The notes beneath the pieces were generated by a model, which was given only the letters and a program-made list of their open reading frames with translations, did no database searches and was not told the origin of the DNA. The translations under genes were made by a program, and so were the position numbers. A stretch of 64,000 nucleotides of DNA from Tildeniella nuda ZEHNDER 1965/U140 (lineage in GTDB: Bacteria > Cyanobacteriota > Cyanobacteriia > Leptolyngbyales > Leptolyngbyaceae): NCBI GenBank assembly GCA_019358895.1, contig JAHHIG010000018.1:53014-117013 (forward strand). The letters are read 5' to 3'. Each line of letters opens with the position of its first letter. Position 1 is the first letter of the stretch. Below, in pieces: positions 16,670-28,274 of this stretch.

Positions 16670-17763
16670 CAAAGCTGAAGCACTGATGCTGATGGAAAGA
16701 CTTGCAGCGCTGATGCCGTGATATGTACATTGACACGAGTGCCAGTGGGTATCGCTTTGGCTGCTGGAAGGCGAGCATAGAGTTCTCGTCCAGAGGGACA
16801 AAGCAGATAGTAACGGTGTTCCCGTCCTAAAAATTGACGATCGCGAATAACTAAAACTCCTGCCTCGTCTGGCTCCAAAAGCAGGTCTTCTTGACGAATC
16901 ATCAAATCTGCTGGTTGCTGTCTGGTGTCTTCTGTGTTCTGTCTGCCACCCTCAAAGCAACCAATCTCTGTCTCCCATCGATCGCCGTTCCACTTCGCTG
17001 CTAGAACGTTTGCCTGAGTGACAAATTCAGCCACAAACCGGGTTGCAGGCTTCTGATAAATCGTTTCGGGTGTACCAAATTGCTCCAAATTGCCGTTTCG
17101 CATGACAGCCACCTGATCGGCGATCGATAGCGCCTCTTCCTGGTCATGGGTGACAAATACGCCAGAAGTGCCTGTTGCTTTGAGCACATCGCGGATTTCC
17201 TGACGCAACCGCAGCCGCACCTGAACATCTAAATTGCTCAACGGTTCGTCTAACAAAACGAGGGCGGGTTGAGGAGCCAGCGCACGGGCAAGGGCAACGC
17301 GTTGCTGCTGCCCACCGGATAGCTCGTGGGGGTAGCGGTTTTCCAACCCTGCCAGTCCTACCTGCGCGATCGCTGCTTTTATCAGGTGAGTTACCTGTTT
17401 TGTAGTATGCCGTAAGCCTTTGTGCTGTCGCTGTCTCAGACCAAACGCGACATTCTTCGCCACGGTCAAGTGAGGAAACAGAGCGTAGTCCTGAAAGACC
17501 ATGCCCACATCACGTTGCTCTGGCAAAACCCAGTTGCCGCTTCCAGCTACCGTGCGGTCTGCCAACGCGATCGTGCCAGCATCAGGTGGTTCAAAGCCAG
17601 CAATGAGCCGCAGCAGCGTTGTCTTGCCGCAGCCAGAAGGACCTAAAAGTCCTAAGAGGTCGCCCTGATAGAGCTGTAGACTCAGGTTGTTGACGGCTGG
17701 CGCTGATGCGCGCGAGAACTGCCTGGTAATACCGTCGAGCCGCAAAATCACCGATCGCACCAT
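16669..17763 (-). CDS. futC: Iron(III) ABC transporter ATP-binding protein
   Basis: ATPase of the FutABC ferric iron importer, 364 residues. Walker A is GPSGCGKTT, the Q-loop DVGMVFQDYALFPHLTV, the signature [15 protein letters not shown], Walker B LVLLDEPLSNLDV, and the switch FVTHDQEEAL. The C-terminal regulatory (TOBE-like) domain covers about residues 240-364. It is transcribed divergently from the permease gene, with 158 bp between the starts that contain a motif shared with the futA upstream region. The closest alternative is a general spermidine/sulfate-type ATPase, but the Fut-type permease and binding protein next door settle the assignment. Confidence 0.9.
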   Translation of the reverse strand: MVRSVILRLDGITRQFSRASAPAVNNLSLQLYQGDLLGLLGPSGCGKTTLLRLIAGFEPPDAGTIALADRTVAGSGNWVLPEQRDVGMVFQDYALFPHLTVAKNVAFGLRQRQHKGLRHTTKQVTHLIKAAIAQVGLAGLENRYPHELSGGQQQRVALARALAPQPALVLLDEPLSNLDVQVRLRLRQEIRDVLKATGTSGVFVTHDQEEALSIADQVAVMRNGNLEQFGTPETIYQKPATRFVAEFVTQANVLAAKWNGDRWETEIGCFEGGRQNTEDTRQQPADLMIRQEDLLLEPDEAGVLVIRDRQFLGREHRYYLLCPSGRELYARLPAAKAIPTGTRVNVHITASALQVFPSASVLQL

Positions 17764-17798
17764 GAACTGCTGTTACCTTATGTGTAGCGAAAGCATCT

Positions 17799-17820
17799 TA
17801 TTGAGACTCATCATCAACAA
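17799..17820. promoter_or_regulatory. Candidate iron-responsive operator between futC and futB
   Basis: The sequence is TATTGAGACTCATCATCAAC followed by AA. Sixteen of its 22 positions match the site at 20829-20850 upstream of futA. Both contain an ATTGAGA..(A/C)ATC.TCAA core with partial dyad symmetry. It lies 36-57 bp before futC and about 102 bp before futB, so one regulator could control both. Fur or an IdiB-like activator are candidates. Confidence 0.45.
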
Positions 17821-17921
17821 TTCTGACACCGTAGTAAAGTAATCTTTGAAATCATGCTCATTGGTCAGCTTATGCATCAGTGGGCTTGGTCGATAGAAAC
17901 GCAACGGGGCTGCGGTAGCTG

Positions 17922-19636
<1,715 letters not shown>

Positions 19637-19685
19637 GCAGAACTCAAAACTCAAAAACCTTCCCTCACCTCTCACCCCTTATCCC

Positions 19686-20744
19686 TTACTTCCATCCTGC
19701 TCGATCCATCAGTTGCAAGGCTTCAGCGTTGTTGCGCCCATAGACGGCGGCATTGAGTGCATCTGCTTTGAACGTGCCAAAGCTGCTCACAATGGGGTCG
19801 ATCGCAACCTTGTCTAGAATGGGATATTCGTAGTTGCCACCCGCAAAAATTGACTGGGCGGCTGGGCTGGCAAGGTGCTCCAGAAACTGCACGGCGGCAT
19901 CCCGGTTGGGTGCAGTTTTCACCACGCCACCACCACTGATGTTGACATGGGTGCCACGATCGCCCTTACCCTGGTTCGGGAAAAACACGCCGATTTTAGA
20001 AGCAACGTCCTGATCTTCTGCTTTCTTCGACTTAGAAAGGCGGGCAACATAGTAAGTGTTGACCAGTGTCACATCGCCCACGCCTGTCGCTACGGCTTTA
20101 ATTTGTGCCGTATCATTTCCTTCTGGCGGACGCGCGAAGTTAGCAACCAAACCCTTTGCCCATGCTTCCGTTTTCTGCGCTTTGAGGGCTGCCAGCATTG
20201 CTCCCGTCAGAGATTGGTTGTAAACACTACTCGACGATCGCACCAAAAGACGACCCTTCCACTTGGGATTGGCTAGATCTTCATAGGTTGATAAATCTGA
20301 CGGCTTCACCCGCTCTTTGTTGTAAACAATGACCCGTGCCCGTCGAGAAAGACCAAACCAATGACCGCCGACCTCTTGTAAGCTTTTGGGTACGGTCGTC
20401 TGCAAAACCTTTGATGTCACAGGCTGCAAAATGCCTGCCTCCTGTGCGCGCCACAAGCGCCCAGCATCTACTGTAATCAGCACATCTGCTGGACTGTTTA
20501 CTCCTTCGCTTTTAATGCGCTCAATCAGCTTATCTGCCTCTGCCTCAACCAGATTGACCTTGATGCCTGTTTTTTGCGTAAAGCTTTCGTAGAGGGCATT
20601 ATCTGTGTCGTAATGACGCGCCGAGTAGAGATTTAGCACCCGATTTGACTGAGCAAACCCCAGCCCCGATCGCCTAAACTGATCAACTGCTATTGCCGTG
20701 GCGGCGACACCAGCGCCTAAAAACACTCGCCTAGTAATACTCAT
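19686..20744 (-). CDS. futA: Iron(III)-binding periplasmic protein of the Fut transporter
   Basis: Substrate-binding protein of 352 residues. The N-terminus carries a twin-arginine motif (TRRVFLGAG) and a hydrophobic stretch, giving export to the periplasm. The mature part starts with the FutA/FbpA-type [15 protein letters not shown]. It contains the [14 protein letters not shown] strand and the NTYYVARL segment with the adjacent tyrosines that bind Fe(III) in this family, plus [15 protein letters not shown]. FutA1/IdiA and FutA2 cannot be told apart here. It is convergent to futB and has its own promoter region with the shared 22-bp motif about 85 bp upstream. Confidence 0.93.
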   Translation of the reverse strand: MSITRRVFLGAGVAATAIAVDQFRRSGLGFAQSNRVLNLYSARHYDTDNALYESFTQKTGIKVNLVEAEADKLIERIKSEGVNSPADVLITVDAGRLWRAQEAGILQPVTSKVLQTTVPKSLQEVGGHWFGLSRRARVIVYNKERVKPSDLSTYEDLANPKWKGRLLVRSSSSVYNQSLTGAMLAALKAQKTEAWAKGLVANFARPPEGNDTAQIKAVATGVGDVTLVNTYYVARLSKSKKAEDQDVASKIGVFFPNQGKGDRGTHVNISGGGVVKTAPNRDAAVQFLEHLASPAAQSIFAGGNYEYPILDKVAIDPIVSSFGTFKADALNAAVYGRNNAEALQLMDRAGWK

Positions 20745-20828
20745 TGCCGATTCACGCTGCTCCTATGTTGTCTCAATCCTGAAGCGTTGTCTCAATTACG
20801 AAAGATCCAGAGAAAAGATCAAGACTTT

Positions 20829-20850
20829 AATTGAGATTAATCCTCAATAA
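20829..20850. promoter_or_regulatory. Candidate iron-responsive operator upstream of futA
   Basis: The sequence is AATTGAGATTAATCCTCAAT followed by AA. It has dyad arms TTGAG/CTCAA around an ATTAAT centre and matches the futB-futC site at 17799-17820 at most positions. It lies about 85 bp before the futA ATG on the minus strand. Confidence 0.45.
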
Positions 20851-21276
20851 AGAAACCTACGATCAAGGTTGAGCAATGTCAAGCAACATAGTGGCAACGC
20901 TACAAAACTTCAAGCAAGCAAACGCAAGCGTTCTTTGAGAATCGCTGCAAAGACTTTGAAATGGTTGCCTGGAACGATCGCGCTGATTGTCCAGCCTTCT
21001 CGTGCCAATTGCCAAATAGTGATAGCAAGGCACACTTTAATGCCTTTAGACCACAGCAAAGAAAAACTGTGAGGTTTCTTGCTGAGAAGTATTATGAGTA
21101 GTTAAAGATAGCGTCACGCTTAAAGCTACTTGCACCCCACGCCTTACCAAAACGCCTCCTTCTGTAGATTGATTGCTACTGGTACACCATTCAAGGCAGA
21201 CTACAAAAGCGATTGTTGCGTAATGGCGATCGACAGTTTCACCAGTTTCAATTAAAGATCAATCGAAGGATTACAT
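20851..21276. other. Intergenic region upstream of petF
   Basis: No supported gene. A 67-codon frame at 20869-21072 starts with TTG, has no ribosome binding site and looks random. The petF promoter is probably in the last 150 bp. The bases just before the ATG (TCGAAGGATTACAT) supply an AAGGA ribosome binding site. Confidence 0.6.
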
Positions 21277-21576
21277 ATGGCAACTTATCAAGTCAGACTC
21301 GTCAATGAAACAGAGGGCTTAGATACCACTATTGACGTGCCCGACGACCAATACATTCTCGATGCCGCTGAAGATAACGGGCTGGATCTCCCCTACTCCT
21401 GCCGTGCTGGCGCGTGTTCGTCTTGCAATGGCAAATTGTTAGAAGGCTCGGTTGACCAATCGGATCAGTCTTTTCTGGACGACGATCAGATTGCCGCTGG
21501 CAACGTGCTCACCTGCTACGCCTATCCCACATCAAACTGCACCATTCAAACCCATGCAGAAGATGCACTCATGTAG
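21277..21576 (+). CDS. petF: Plant-type [2Fe-2S] ferredoxin
   Basis: Soluble photosynthetic electron carrier of 99 residues, accepting electrons from photosystem I and passing them to FNR, nitrite reductase, thioredoxin reductase and others. The four cluster cysteines are Cys42, Cys47 and Cys50 in [10 protein letters not shown], and Cys80 in NVLTCYAYP. The protein is acidic and of the usual length. AAGGA precedes the ATG. The proximity to iron-uptake genes may be chance, but ferredoxin is a major iron-responsive gene in cyanobacteria. The gene appears monocistronic. Confidence 0.97.
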   Translation: MATYQVRLVNETEGLDTTIDVPDDQYILDAAEDNGLDLPYSCRAGACSSCNGKLLEGSVDQSDQSFLDDDQIAAGNVLTCYAYPTSNCTIQTHAEDALM

Positions 21577-21723
21577 GGCATTGCGCGCTTAGGGCGTTAC
21601 CTGCTGAGAGCTTGTTGAAACTAAGCTCTATGGTTTGGGAGAGCGATCGGCAGTCAGCAATCAGTCGCCAATCTGTACTCATCGCTGACCGCTGACTGCT
21701 CGACCACTCCCAAGAAAAACTTT

Positions 21724-22623
21724 ATGTCAAAACCGGAACCTGCACGTTGGACGGCTCTCCTGGCGCTTTTGGCGCTGGCGTTGATCTGGGGCTATAACTG
21801 GGTGCAAATGAAGATTGCTGTACAATATGCACCGCCGTTTCAATTTGCGGCACTGCGTATTGTGCTGGGTGCATTGAGTTTGCTGTTAGCGCTGGTGTGT
21901 TTGCGTAAACCGCTGCTGCCAAAAGAGATTCCAGCGACTTTTTGGGCAGGTGTCTTGCAAATTGGTGGTGTGTATGGCTTTGCAACGCTGGCATTGGTGA
22001 GTGGTAGTGCGGGTAGAACCTCGGTCTTGGTTTACACGATGCCCCTGTGGACGCTGCTGTTTGCCTGGTTGTTTTTGCGCGAACGCGTTCATGGCTTGCA
22101 GTGGGTGGCGATCGCCCTCAGCATCACCGGGCTACTGCTAATCCTGGACGTTCAACATCTGCACGGAACGATCCTTAGTAAGGTGTTGGCATTGCTAGCA
22201 GGTATGTGTTGGGCAGGCGGCGCGATCGTTGCTAAGCGAGTCCGTCAGACAGTCAAGCTCGACTTACTGTCATTTACCGCATGGCAAACGGTAGCTGGCG
22301 CAGTACCGCTCCTGTTGGCAGCGATGCTTGCTCCTTCTGTGCCGATCGTGTGGTCTGGGTCATTTATCCTGGCGCTGATCTACAACGTGATACCGGGTAC
22401 GGCGATCGCTACGTTACTCTGGCTCTATGTGCTCAACCGCCTTTCTGCGGGCACGGCAGGCTTGGGTGTGCTGCTGAACCCCATCGTTGGTTGTCTGGCT
22501 GCCTGGTTACAGCTCGGTGAAAAGCCAACTCCTATAGAGGCAGCAGGTATGGGTTTCATTGCGATCGCCTTGGCTTTGAATGCAATCCAGGCTACGAAAC
22601 CGGAGCCTCAAGTCGTGACATGA
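21724..22623 (+). CDS. EamA/RhaT-type DMT transporter
   Basis: Integral membrane protein of 299 residues with about ten hydrophobic segments in two EamA repeats. Typical motifs are ALIWGYNWVQMKIA in the first helix, FAALRIVLGALSLLLA, the GSAGRTSVLVYTMPLWTLLFAWLFLRE loop at the end of repeat 1, and LNRLSAGTAGLGVLLNPIVG with EKPTPIEAAGMGFIAIAL at the end of repeat 2. Drug/metabolite transporter superfamily members export amino acids, nucleosides or other metabolites; the substrate cannot be predicted. ATG 21724 follows directly after a heptamer-like tract. Confidence 0.88.
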   Translation: MSKPEPARWTALLALLALALIWGYNWVQMKIAVQYAPPFQFAALRIVLGALSLLLALVCLRKPLLPKEIPATFWAGVLQIGGVYGFATLALVSGSAGRTSVLVYTMPLWTLLFAWLFLRERVHGLQWVAIALSITGLLLILDVQHLHGTILSKVLALLAGMCWAGGAIVAKRVRQTVKLDLLSFTAWQTVAGAVPLLLAAMLAPSVPIVWSGSFILALIYNVIPGTAIATLLWLYVLNRLSAGTAGLGVLLNPIVGCLAAWLQLGEKPTPIEAAGMGFIAIALALNAIQATKPEPQVVT

Positions 22624-22691
22624 TTTCAGGCAATTTTATCTTAAAACGCGCTATTGCTCTAAAGTACTCATGAATTGCATCTTGTTGACTA

Positions 22692-22785
<94 letters not shown>

Positions 22786-22788
22786 TTT

Positions 22789-24495
22789 CTAGCCACGCAG
22801 TGCTTCTACAACAACTTTAAACCAGCGCTGCCAGGATGGCTGTACTTGAAACGCTATGAACTGCTGAGCAAGCGCTAACAAGTTTTGGTGTCGGGCGAAC
22901 CAGATGGGAAGGGGCAGAATGCGAAACGGAGCGCGTAGAACTGCTTTCTGCGGATGGTCAAACAGGTAAGCGTTGTGAACCACTCCTTGACCAGACGCAA
23001 TGTTAGCGAGTGGATTGCCTGGAAACGCACCCCAGGGTAAGACACTCAGCGAAAAAATGACGGCAGACCACACGTTGACTCCGATCGCACCGTAGCGCAA
23101 TTGCGCGATCGCACTCTCTACCTCCGTGCTCCATTGCTGCTGCGTTTGTGAGTCTACCAGCACCGTGCAAGACAAATTGCCCCAAACCTGCTCATTCACA
23201 AAGTCCACTGCCTGCGTGAGAAACGCTCCCGCATCCGATGCCTCCAAGCTGACTTCTGCCAACACGCCACAAAAGGCTTCTTGAGTGAGTATATATTCTC
23301 CTGCACGAGCTGGCACATTGGGGATGAATGTCCACGGCAGGGTGTTTTGTGGCTCCTCGCAATGCTGTGGAGCAATGGTGACTGAGCTTAGCGCGATCGC
23401 CTCTGGATACCGTGCCAAAAACGCCTGGTAACGCTCTTTTGCCCCTGGATAGTAAGCATTTCGAGCTGGCGTTTGGGCTAATTCCTGCTGAAGCTGTGCC
23501 AAAAAAGCGTCTCGTTGCGCCCAACCCTTCGCTGTGACAACCACTTTAGCGGCAGCACAGTTAAAGCTGGCATTGTGAGCCACCATCCCAGCGATGTGTC
23601 GTGCTTGAAAAGTGAGGTCTGCCGTTGACCAGGCACCGGGCACAACGATCACTGGGGTCACGCACCCCAACTCAGAGGTAATCGGTTTTGTGGTGCGGGG
23701 CTGATTCGCTGCTTTACGCTGTGCTTGTTCCGCAGGCGTATCACCCCAGACGATCGCATCATGGGTATGATGTGACCCTGTGATGTGAATGGTATCGACC
23801 AACGAGTGCTGACACAGATGATGACCGAGATCTGCGCCTCCGTACACCACATCCAAAAAGCCATCCTGCTGCAACGATCGAAACGCTACTTCTAAGATGG
23901 AACCCATATACTCGTTGACAGGATTCATTTTGAGCAGCACCACTGCATCGTCCGCAAAAAGCTTGTAAAGTGCGTCCAATGGCGCGATCGCGGACACATT
24001 TCCTGCACCCAAGACTAATGCCACTTTTCCCTGCTGGGATGGCTGCCGATACACCCTTCCTTGCGTAGCTGGCTGTCCTGGTTGCAGCCAGACTTCTCCC
24101 CTAAACCCAAGCCACAGCAGACGCTCCATCAGGTGATCGGGAAAGACCTGCGCGATCGTTTGCCCATGGCGAACACAGAGTTTGACAGGCGGTTGCCCGT
24201 TTGCTTTGAGGGTTTTGATGAGCAAGCGCAAATATCCCATCGTAGCGATCGGACCTACAAACCATTCTTCCCCTGCTAGCGTTGCCTCTGGATTCATTCC
24301 CTTCGCACGACAGCAAGCCTCTGCCCAAGCGTCTGCTACTGCCATCACGTCATGCAGGCAGCGCTCAAGATAGGCAATGCGATCGGCGACACTAAGCCGC
24401 ACCCAATCCTCTTTACGACTGGCAAGTCGAGTGGCGATCGCGTCCGCTTGTGCGAATGAAGTACCGACTACGGGGTTAGTTTGCCTGGGAACCAT
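22789..24495 (-). CDS. Aldehyde dehydrogenase family protein
   Basis: NAD(P)-dependent aldehyde dehydrogenase fold, 568 residues, longer than the usual 450-500. The cofactor-binding segment is VALVLGAGNVSAIAPLDALYKLFADDAVVLLKMNP. The general-base region lies at TSELGCVTPVIVVPGA and the catalytic cysteine in HNASFNCAAAKVVV near residue 315. The C-terminal oligomerisation part contains LRYGAIGVNVWSAVIFSLSVLPWGAFPGNP. The sequence departs from betaine or succinate semialdehyde dehydrogenases, so the substrate is unknown. ATG 24495 is the first in frame and fits the start of the fold. A heptamer array lies directly beyond the stop. Confidence 0.85.
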   Translation of the reverse strand: MVPRQTNPVVGTSFAQADAIATRLASRKEDWVRLSVADRIAYLERCLHDVMAVADAWAEACCRAKGMNPEATLAGEEWFVGPIATMGYLRLLIKTLKANGQPPVKLCVRHGQTIAQVFPDHLMERLLWLGFRGEVWLQPGQPATQGRVYRQPSQQGKVALVLGAGNVSAIAPLDALYKLFADDAVVLLKMNPVNEYMGSILEVAFRSLQQDGFLDVVYGGADLGHHLCQHSLVDTIHITGSHHTHDAIVWGDTPAEQAQRKAANQPRTTKPITSELGCVTPVIVVPGAWSTADLTFQARHIAGMVAHNASFNCAAAKVVVTAKGWAQRDAFLAQLQQELAQTPARNAYYPGAKERYQAFLARYPEAIALSSVTIAPQHCEEPQNTLPWTFIPNVPARAGEYILTQEAFCGVLAEVSLEASDAGAFLTQAVDFVNEQVWGNLSCTVLVDSQTQQQWSTEVESAIAQLRYGAIGVNVWSAVIFSLSVLPWGAFPGNPLANIASGQGVVHNAYLFDHPQKAVLRAPFRILPLPIWFARHQNLLALAQQFIAFQVQPSWQRWFKVVVEALRG

Positions 24496-24572
24496 CTTGA
24501 GGTACGGGTGTAGCGATGTGAGTAGTCAGTTGATCATGGGCGATCGCGGCACCAAATATTTAATATCAGGTA

Positions 24573-24718
24573 ACGCGATGTGCAACTAAATTTACCCTCA
24601 TCCCCACCCTTCTCCCCAGAGAGAAGGGCTTTCGGACTTTTCCGGTTCCCTCTCCTGCTGGGAGAGGGCTGGGGTGAGGGCGGTCTCAGCAGGTCTTTCA
24701 GGAAAGCCGCACATCGCG
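24573..24718. mobile_element. 146-bp MITE with 7-bp target duplication
   Basis: The outer inverted repeats ACGCGATGTGC (24573-24583) and GCACATCGCG (24709-24718) enclose a long internal hairpin. Its arms are CCCTCATCCCCACCCTTCTC and GAGAGGGCTGGGGTGAGGG. The element is bordered by a perfect direct repeat TCAGGTA (24566-24572 and 24719-24725), as expected of a transposition target duplication. It has no coding capacity. It occupies the gap between the aldehyde dehydrogenase start and the pentapeptide protein gene; the rest of that gap shows nothing else. Confidence 0.75.
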
Positions 24719-24951
24719 TCAGGTATGAACGCTGCTTACAAGTACATTAATAGGCTGGCACAGGTTGAAAGAAACCGGGTTGCTGAAAGTAAGTTTGAGG
24801 CTCAAACGGTCGCTTTACACAAAGAAACCTGGTTTCGACAATCGCCTATAAACGGGACAAACTTCACTTGAACAATTGAAGTCGTTGTGCTGGCAACGCG
24901 AACTTAGAGTTAAATAGTGGAGCCTCTCTTTTCAGCATTTAGGCGATCGCT

Positions 24952-25740
24952 ATGAGCCTCAAACGTTTGCAGACAGCTACAACAGTGTCAATAGAATTTG
25001 CAGCCTTGTTAGTTGGCTTGAGCATGACAATGCCTGCACATGCAGACGATTTAGAGCAGGTGCAAACGCTGTTGGCAACTAGACAATGTTCTAGCTGTGA
25101 GTTAAGCAATGCTGGCTTAGTGTATGCCGATCTGCGCGGAGCCGATCTGCAACGGGCAAATCTCAGTCGGGCAAATCTCAGTCGAGCAAATTTGCAGGGA
25201 GCCAATTTACGTGGCGCTATCCTAGCAGGTGCCAGTTTAGTAGGTGCTAATTTAACAGGGGCAAACCTGGATGGCGCAAATCTGACTGCAACGGATCTGC
25301 GCTACGCCTCTGTAACGAACGCTACCTTTCAAGGGGCAACCCTGGATCACGCCTTGCTGCAAGGAACGATCGGGTTGACCAACACAGTTGGAAACCCAGA
25401 GGATTTTTACCGTTGGGCAATGGTCGCTACGGAGGAGAAAGACTACGCCTCAGCCGTTGCTAACTTTACCCAGGTGCTGGCACGTCAACCAGATTTTGCG
25501 CAAGCATATTTGGGACGAGGGGTGGCAAGGCTCCAGACGAACGATCGCGCAGGGGCGATCGCTGACCTCAAGCAAGCAGACAAACTCTTCACTGCACAGG
25601 GCGATACCAAAACAGCCCAAGGCATCCAACAGTCTATTAAGGCTCTAGAAACACCGCCCAACCGACCAAAATCAGGGAACGGCTTTGGGACAAATCTGCT
25701 GAGTGCGTTCGCGACGCTGTTGCAACTCTTTTTGCCGTAG
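24952..25740 (+). CDS. Secreted pentapeptide-repeat and TPR protein
   Basis: Protein of 262 residues. An N-terminal signal peptide (to about residue 32, ending MPAHA) is followed by a conserved cyanobacterial lead-in QTLLATRQCSSCELSNAGL with a Cys-x-x-Cys pair. Then come some 16 pentapeptide repeats of A(D/N)LxG type (about residues 52-132), which fold as a right-handed beta helix. Two TPR-like helical pairs follow (residues 140-225, WAMVATEEKDYASAVANFTQVLARQPDFAQAYLGRG). It is probably periplasmic or lumenal and acts by protein binding; the partner is unknown. The ATG at 24952 is supported by the signal peptide. The 3' side is low-complexity AGGCAGA-like repeats and then a mobile element. 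Confidence 0.88.
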   Translation: MSLKRLQTATTVSIEFAALLVGLSMTMPAHADDLEQVQTLLATRQCSSCELSNAGLVYADLRGADLQRANLSRANLSRANLQGANLRGAILAGASLVGANLTGANLDGANLTATDLRYASVTNATFQGATLDHALLQGTIGLTNTVGNPEDFYRWAMVATEEKDYASAVANFTQVLARQPDFAQAYLGRGVARLQTNDRAGAIADLKQADKLFTAQGDTKTAQGIQQSIKALETPPNRPKSGNGFGTNLLSAFATLLQLFLP

Positions 25741-25865
25741 AAGGAAAAGGGAGAAGGCGGAAGGCAGAAGGCAGGAGGCAGAAGGCGGCAGAGGGGGCAA
25801 GGGAGGCGACGGAAGCAGAGAAGCTAAACTTTCGCGTGCCTCTGTGTCATGCTGGCTTCCCGTCT

Positions 25866-26004
<139 letters not shown>

Positions 26005-26005
26005 C

Positions 26006-28114
26006 CTATTCCTTGATCTTCCCCTGCCCCCCTGCTTCCCCGGCTCCCCTCACTTTTTCCCCCTTCTCTCCGCCCAACACCTCCCAGTGACGGAGCAATT
26101 CAGCGATCGTAGCGGCATGGGCGATCGCGCCACGCGGTGTATGAGGCGCATCCCCATCAAAGATCTCGGCGATCGTACTGAAGCAGCCTTCATGCTCAAA
26201 ATGCGTCAGCAGTGGCTGTAAGTCAAGCGGTAGCGGTTCTTCTGGGCAAAAGCGGCTCCAGGCACGAACAAATGGACCTAGAAGCCAACTCCAGACAGTG
26301 CCCTGGTGGTATGCGCGATCGCGCTGATCGGAGTTGCCGCTACACATGCCCCAGTAGGCGGGATCAGCGGGATCTAAGCTGCGGAGTCCGTATGGAGTCA
26401 GCAGACGATCGCGAGCTGTGTAGAGTACTTGACGCGCTTGCTCTGCCGTAAACGCACAATGATGAAGCGACAGTGCTAGAACGGCATTGGGACGAATCGT
26501 TGCATCCAGACGATCGTCTGGCTCAATGCGATCGTAGAGGTAGAGCTGTTGGTCATGCCAAAACTTTTGCAACGAAACATTCACCTGCTCGGCTTGCTGG
26601 GCATAGCGCCGTGCCTGATTCAAAAGGCGATCGGCGTTCTCAACGTCAGGACGTTCTGCCAACAGCGTTGCCCACTGGCTCGACCAACAAAGCGCCGAAT
26701 ACCAGAGGGCATTGATTTCAATGGGTTTGCCATGCCTGGGAGTAATGGCTTCGCCAGCGACGATCGTGTCCATCCAGGTCAGTGGCGTGCTGGCATCATC
26801 CCAGGTAATCAGCCCATCGGAGGCATCAATCCGAATGTTGTATAAAGTGCCAGCCGTAAACGCCTTGTAGATTTGCTTGACGACTTCGTATTGATCAAGC
26901 AAAAACTCCCAGTCTTGAGTGGCTTCGAGGTACAGCCCTAGTGTTTCAATCCACCACAGCGCACAGTCAATGTTGCGGTAAACAACCTCACTATGCTCGT
27001 TCGGTAAGACATTGGGAATGAGACCCTGGTAGCTCGATCGCCCCAGTTGGTCAAGCATTTTGCGTGCCAGCAAGAAGCGTTTGGTGGTGAGCGTGAAGCC
27101 AGGTAGACAAAGCAACGTGTCGCGGCTGCGATCGTCAAACCAATGATAACCAGCGACGATCGCAGGCACCTTTTGAGTCACCTGACTGACCATAAACTGA
27201 TCGCTTGCCCGCAACAATCGCTCCCACATCGCTGGTTGACTGTTGACCGCTTGAGGCAAGTGCAAAAACTCTCGCTCTAGTCGCCGTTCCTCTACTTGTA
27301 TTGCTTGATCAACGGTGGTGGATGCAAGCTCTGCGATGCTGGAGGCAGGCAAGCCAACCCTCGCTTCCAGCGTTACCGTTTCACCGGGTTGTAGCCAAAC
27401 CGTTAGGTAGCCAGGACTAAACAGATCCTCTAGATAATCCAACCCGCGATGCGCTTCTTCAGGATAGTAGTAGTTCCAGTACCAGGTTTCCTCTGGCTGG
27501 TAGTGCCCCTGGCTCCAGGAGAGTCCCCAGGGTGTGCCCGTCTTACCTGCCTGTAGCGCTTGCAGAAAGACTTGATTGGAGCCGACCAATTGAGAAAACG
27601 ACAGCCTCAATGACTCTTGCTGGTGATGATGAAAATCACGATCGCCAATAATCGGTCGTAGCCGCAAAATTGCCAGTTGAGTGCCGATATAACGGTATTG
27701 CACCAAAACTCGATTGTTCGCTTGACCAGGCAGGGGTGCTCCCGTCGATCGCCCCTCTTGAGCAATCCCGTAAGGCATCATGATCTGACGGCTCAACTGC
27801 CACTGCTCACCCATGCCCCAACACCAGGTTGGGACGGGATCGACGCTGAACTCCTGCAACAGCCGATAACCCAGCGGTTCGATCTTCTCAACCTGATTGG
27901 CAAGCCAAACGTTCGTTCCCAGCGCAAAAATAAGTCCGCCGACTTCCAAACTGGCTTCTAAATGGGAGAACAGCAGTGTTCGTTGTCGAGGTGGATCGAG
28001 TGCCGCAACTAACCAACCGTGGTAGGTGCGCGTGCGGGCATCGCAAACTGTACCACTGGCAAAACTACCCAACCCATTTGTCAGCAGCCATTCGCGCGTA
28101 TCCAGCTCATTCAT
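26006..28114 (-). CDS. Amylo-alpha-1,6-glucosidase (bacterial glycogen debranching enzyme, GH133-like)
   Basis: Cytoplasmic debranching enzyme of 702 residues acting on glycogen branch stubs. The N-terminal GDE domain starts REWLLTNGLGSFASGTVCDARTRTYHGWLVAAL. The C-terminal (alpha/alpha)6 domain contains GYHWFDDRSRDTLLCLPGF, DGLITWDDASTPLTWMDT, RHGKPIEINALWYSAL and DQRDRAYHQGTVWSWLLGPF, which carry the acidic catalytic residues of the family. The last 22 residues (GGEKGEKVRGAGEAGGQGKIKE) are low-complexity and look derived from G/A-rich repeat DNA, with the stop next to a mobile element. ATG 28114 fits the family start. Confidence 0.93.
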   Translation of the reverse strand: MNELDTREWLLTNGLGSFASGTVCDARTRTYHGWLVAALDPPRQRTLLFSHLEASLEVGGLIFALGTNVWLANQVEKIEPLGYRLLQEFSVDPVPTWCWGMGEQWQLSRQIMMPYGIAQEGRSTGAPLPGQANNRVLVQYRYIGTQLAILRLRPIIGDRDFHHHQQESLRLSFSQLVGSNQVFLQALQAGKTGTPWGLSWSQGHYQPEETWYWNYYYPEEAHRGLDYLEDLFSPGYLTVWLQPGETVTLEARVGLPASSIAELASTTVDQAIQVEERRLEREFLHLPQAVNSQPAMWERLLRASDQFMVSQVTQKVPAIVAGYHWFDDRSRDTLLCLPGFTLTTKRFLLARKMLDQLGRSSYQGLIPNVLPNEHSEVVYRNIDCALWWIETLGLYLEATQDWEFLLDQYEVVKQIYKAFTAGTLYNIRIDASDGLITWDDASTPLTWMDTIVAGEAITPRHGKPIEINALWYSALCWSSQWATLLAERPDVENADRLLNQARRYAQQAEQVNVSLQKFWHDQQLYLYDRIEPDDRLDATIRPNAVLALSLHHCAFTAEQARQVLYTARDRLLTPYGLRSLDPADPAYWGMCSGNSDQRDRAYHQGTVWSWLLGPFVRAWSRFCPEEPLPLDLQPLLTHFEHEGCFSTIAEIFDGDAPHTPRGAIAHAATIAELLRHWEVLGGEKGEKVRGAGEAGGQGKIKE

Positions 28115-28274
28115 TGCCGTTCAGTCTTTGCCAGGAGTTTTAACCATTAGTCCGAGTCTATGTCTAAAAGTTTATCTTTCCGTGAGACAGCATAGAGTCA
28201 AACTTCTGGCTGTGAACGCCTCCTAGAAGGTGTTTAAGCATAATGGTATTTTTAGTGGTTATTGGGGCTATCAG

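Noticed and set aside
20869..21072. 67-codon frame upstream of petF
   Set aside because: It has a TTG start, no ribosome binding site, and no folding or conservation cues.
24674..24871. 65-codon frame after the aldehyde dehydrogenase start region
   Set aside because: It begins inside the mobile element and has no ribosome binding site.
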